Source: Crotophaga sulcirostris
Lineage: Eukaryota; Chordata; Aves; Cuculiformes; Crotophagidae
Assembly (NCBI GenBank): GCA_013397455.1
Contig: VYZB01000167.1
Coordinates: 1,641,517-1,705,516, forward strand
Length of the DNA stretch: 64,000 nucleotides
Direction: 5' to 3'
In this document: piece by piece, positions 60,601 through 64,000 of the stretch
Layout: each line of letters begins with the position of its first letter
How positions within the stretch are numbered: the first letter of the stretch is position 1
Made by a program: the position numbers and the translations under genes
The notes under the pieces: model-generated
Seen by the model: the letters and a program-made list of their open reading frames with translations, nothing else
What the model was told of the DNA's origin: nothing
The model's database searches: none

Positions 60601-62337
60601 TGCATTTCCTAGTTCCCACTATTCAAGCTCACCAGGTTTCCTCCTAGCACCAGACGATGAGACATGTGCTGTCTGTAGCAGTGATTTGCTACACAACCCT
60701 TCTAGAGGACTAGAGGTACAGCAGATATTTCCAGGTTCTTAAGCATGCAATAAGCTTCTGCTAATATAAGCTGAACCCAGAAAGGAAAAACATTGTTCAG
60801 TGTGCCACACATTTTTACATGTCTTTGTATCTCTATAGATTTTGATGATAACCCTCAGTATTTCCTAAGCAAGAAAGGACACAGTGCTATTTTCTTACCG
60901 GCAAATAATAGTGCAATTCTGATAATAGTTAATAGTAATACTGCAATTAATACTGGAGCAGGGCTTTACTGCAGGCATCTCACTGGATACTTTAGTTAAA
61001 GTGAGGAAAAAAAATAGCACAGATTCAGACACACAAGAGGGGAAAATTCTGGATAATGAGAAACGTTTTTCTTGTAATGATACCGGTTTGCGTCTTGTAT
61101 CTCCTCGAGCCTTTGCTTTCTACTGGTATCTCCAACTGGGGCCAAATATCACTTACCCAACTCTCAGCACGCTACTCGGATGACTTGTTATAGATGTTGT
61201 AATGTCACCACCTGTCAGATTGCATTGCCCTTGTTGGACTTCCAAAATGGTAATTCAATAAAGGAAGGTGATATGAATCATCAAGGAACAATTTGAATTA
61301 TTATCTGTAGATAATTCATTATGCACACATTTCTTGTGAGATCCTTAAATCAGCAGGGCTTCTTAATCAGAGACTTAAAAATTTTGTCTGTAACAGCTAG
61401 AGGCTTGACCCATAAATCAGCAGCTAGGCCAGCAGGTCCAATTCATGCTTCACAGTTTTTCCCAGTGAGAATGAGACACTTAATTACCACCAAGGTCACA
61501 GAAAAGGGGAAAACCCCTGTAACACAGAGTTGGTTTTGACAGCATCAATTCTGGCAGCACTTTTGGAAAGCAGAGTGATTTGAAAGCAAAAGACGAAACC
61601 ACGGCCGGCAACGTTGCTACAATATCATCATCCTAACAGGATGATCTGAATGAGTGCTGGTGCCTTTAGAGTTAACACATTTTTCTTCATCTGTCAACAG
61701 TAGATAATATTTGCCCAAGAGAGAGTCACATTCTGGCAGATTTTATTAGTAAAACTAATTGGTTATTCTGATACAGCCTCCTTTCTATTCTTCACTGAAG
61801 AAAACACAGGGGTTTTGTGCTTTCTTTTGGTGGGGAAAAAGTGTTAAATGCAATTTATGGGAGGAATTGGGTCATCACTTTGATGGTGTCCCAGGGCTGG
61901 GCTGGAGGCAAGACACTTGTCTCTTACAGTGCATGGGGAGCCACTCTCAGAGGTGGGGTGCCGCAGTCAGCCAGCACCGCTAGTGCGGGAGGGAGGGCCT
62001 CAGCCAGACCCACAACCCCCTTTAAAATGCATTTACTGAGGAGTGAGGGGAAGGACAGACACCCCTCTGGTCCTCACCTTCGTTGGTGCAGATGTGTTCT
62101 TCTGCACCATTCTGACAGAGGGGTCTTGTAGAGAGGGCTACAGGTGGACAAGGACTAGCGTAGACAGACAGAAGAAAAAATGTGTTGAGCACAGTTCTAT
62201 AAAGTGCATTAGCCTACCTTATGATTTCAATCTCTTATTTCCATGAAATAGCATGGATTTAGCAAGCATATAAAACCCTGCAATTTTAAAAGGAAGTATA
62301 GGTTTATAAATCCACACTTACCCAGCTAAGTAAATGG

Positions 62338-62419
62338 CCTGGATTTCAAAAGTGCTAAGCCACTGCCAGATTCCCCTGAGGCGAACAGCATTGAATATCT
62401 AGTGCCTCTGAAAGCCAGG
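62338..62419. repeat. Palindromic MITE-like relic
   Basis: The left end reads CCTGGATTTCAAAAGTGCT and the complement of the right end reads CCTGGCTTTCAGAGGCACT, agreeing at 14 of 19 positions, with about 44 bp between. The layout and words ('atttcaaaagtgctaag', 'gtgcctctgaaa') resemble old palindromic elements seen in bird, turtle and crocodile genomes. No target-site duplication is evident. Family assignment is from memory. Confidence 0.5.
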
Positions 62420-64000
62420 TAATAAATTTTAAACTTAGAGTTTTGCAAACTCTGGACCTAACTTTTTGGTAATCAATGGTTGTCGCTCAGATATAATGAA
62501 TGTCTAAAAGCACCTAGTTTGGATGACGGACGCTTCTCCAGTCCTGGAACAAAGATATTAGCCAACTGGTCACATTTATTGGATTGAATTCAGCACATAA
62601 GAAACAACTAGGTAGTTCTGTTAATACTCATTTGAAATAGAGCTAGGGGTTAGTGCGGGGTTGTTTTAGCTTTGTTTTTCTTTTTTTCTCTTTCTAGTGG
62701 TTCAGGCAATCCAGTTAATTAGTGTCGATAACGGCTTGAAGTCTGTCCCAGCTTTTGTAACAGTTAGCTGAGCAAAGCAGACCTCCAAGGGGACAGGAGG
62801 AATCAGCTCTGCCTTCCAGGAAAAGGAGATTCCTATGGATAGTGATCCCATTGAGACATCTTGGACACCATTGCATGCACTAGGAAAATTCTTGTCCAAA
62901 ATTTTCAAGGGTTTGGCAGATTTGAGTCCTCTTGAACTTTGCACTGGAGGAGACAGTGTCTCCTTTTATGTTTTACACAACAAAAAACACAACTTTGTTT
63001 GCCCACAAGTAATAATAATGACTATTATTTATATTAATAAGAATCATAAACTCATCATGAAAATACTTTCAAGTTTTCAAGGTTTTCAAGCCTGATTAAT
63101 TAAATACATTTTCACCAGCGGCAAAGCCATCCCCAAAAAACTCATTTGGGCTGTAGCATATATGTAAGGGCAGCCTTTCCATGTAACTAACTCCACTCTT
63201 AAATACAATTTGGGAATATGCTACAGGTGGTTTTCCAAGGTACCCTTGGATACCAGAACTTTACTCACAGTAAGGATGCACCAGAGAAAAGGAGACTGTA
63301 AATGGGCTGTGCTCCAGCTCCAGAATGAGACAGGACTTTGTTGCTATTTTAGTTTCTTCCTGGTTGCTATAAGGTAATTTGATGACTTTTTTTTAGGTTA
63401 ACATGCAGTTCTGTCTAATTTCCCAAACTCCAACATTTGAGGTTTAAAGAAATGAAAGATTTGTTTTGGAACTTGGTCAGTTTTGAACATGACTTGCTCA
63501 GTGAATGAGTGCATTCTTGGCCAGCAAGAAGCAATCACGTCAGCAGGTAGTATTCATCTTGCTGTCAGATTCTGGACGGAAGATGTTTGATGTTTTGCAA
63601 GATACAGACAAGTGGCTACAGCATTCAGAGAGTGAATTCAGAGACTGAAAAAGGCATAATGTTGTCAAGTGTCTTATTTGCTTCTATGGCTGTGGTCAGC
63701 TAGAGGCCACCTGTCTAGAAATAAGGGCTTGAAAGATTACATGTCACACCACAAATTGATGATGCCCGAATCTGAGCTGTTTCATCTTAAGCAGCTGCTT
63801 TTTACTAGAAAAGATGCATTTCTTAAAAAGGCACTGTATTAGCTGTGGGGAAACCATGTCAAACACGCTTGCATTAGGTAAAACAGAAAAATATTTTTCC
63901 TCCTCAAGACTTAAGTTGATTAATATAATTATTTCTAGGCATGTTTGAAAGGTAAAACCAGATTGGCTTTGTTTGTTTATGTTATTACTGCTGAGGCAAG

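Larger units (their letters stand above)
47790..64000. other. Intergenic sequence downstream of DMD, part 2
   Basis: No protein-coding gene recognised. Contents are C-rich runs near 48.9 kb, a 9-nt G run (52624-52632), an AT palindrome (53932-53951), a purine-rich stretch (about 54735-55165), an exon-like segment (55974-56022), a CA run (56257-56284), a CR1 scrap (about 57575-57651) and a palindromic MITE-like relic (62338-62419). All other stretches over 300 bp show nothing I can identify. TAB3, the next gene in mammals, is not visible. Confidence 0.7.

Noticed and set aside
61627..61645. 8-bp inverted repeat ATCATCCT/AGGATGAT
   Set aside because: Too short to stand out from chance in 64 kb.
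38001..64000. TAB3 or another neighbouring gene
   Set aside because: Expected from mammalian gene order, but no TAB3 N-terminal coding sequence or other known protein is seen in any frame.
1..64000. tRNA, snRNA, CRISPR, operon or endogenous retrovirus features
   Set aside because: I saw no tRNA B-box with a fold, no snRNA-like sequence, no spaced repeat array, and no LTR pair, primer site or gag/pol-like frame.

Overview
This window is vertebrate nuclear DNA, almost certainly from a bird. It carries the 3' end of the dystrophin gene (DMD) on the plus strand, followed by about 26 kb in which I recognise no protein-coding gene. The bird assignment rests on chicken-repeat-1 (CR1) LINE copies with the typical CR1 3' end, the absence of mammalian Alu/L1-type repeats, and a dystrophin C-terminus close to, but distinct from, the mammalian one. 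I cannot name the species.

Positions 1-38000 hold DMD exons 72 to 79. Exon sizes are 66, 66, 159, 244, 124, 93 and 32 nt plus the terminal exon. The first seven equal the human exon sizes as I know them, and every junction keeps frame with GT-AG ends. The 796 coding nucleotides give the last 264 residues: the syntrophin-binding region (exons 73-74), the two coiled coils that bind dystrobrevin (exons 74-75), and the proline/serine-rich tail. Exon 79 is read in two frames. With exon 78 included, the protein ends in Ala-Thr-Met. With exon 78 skipped, the protein gains a different 31-residue end. A 3' UTR of about 2.5 kb ends at AATAAA 37977-37982. Parts of it closely match the mammalian DMD 3' UTR as I remember it, including a let-7 seed site.

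The introns range from 0.4 to 8 kb. They hold two clear CR1 copies (4011-4294 plus strand, 17223-17862 minus strand), a worn CR1-like piece in intron 78, a probable MIR/CORE-SINE relic in intron 74, and an unexplained diverged direct repeat in intron 76. The most striking unexplained element is a near-perfect microRNA-precursor-like hairpin in intron 77 (28244-28311), 838 nt before the alternatively spliced exon 78.

Positions 38001-64000 look intergenic. They contain a perfect 12-bp inverted repeat just past the poly(A) site, (AG)n and (GGAA)n microsatellites, a 775-base assembly gap next to the (GGAA)n tract, C-rich/G-rich tracts, a CR1 scrap, a palindromic MITE-like relic near 62.4 kb, and one exon-like segment at 55974-56022. 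In mammals the next gene on this side is TAB3, but I see no TAB3 coding sequence here.
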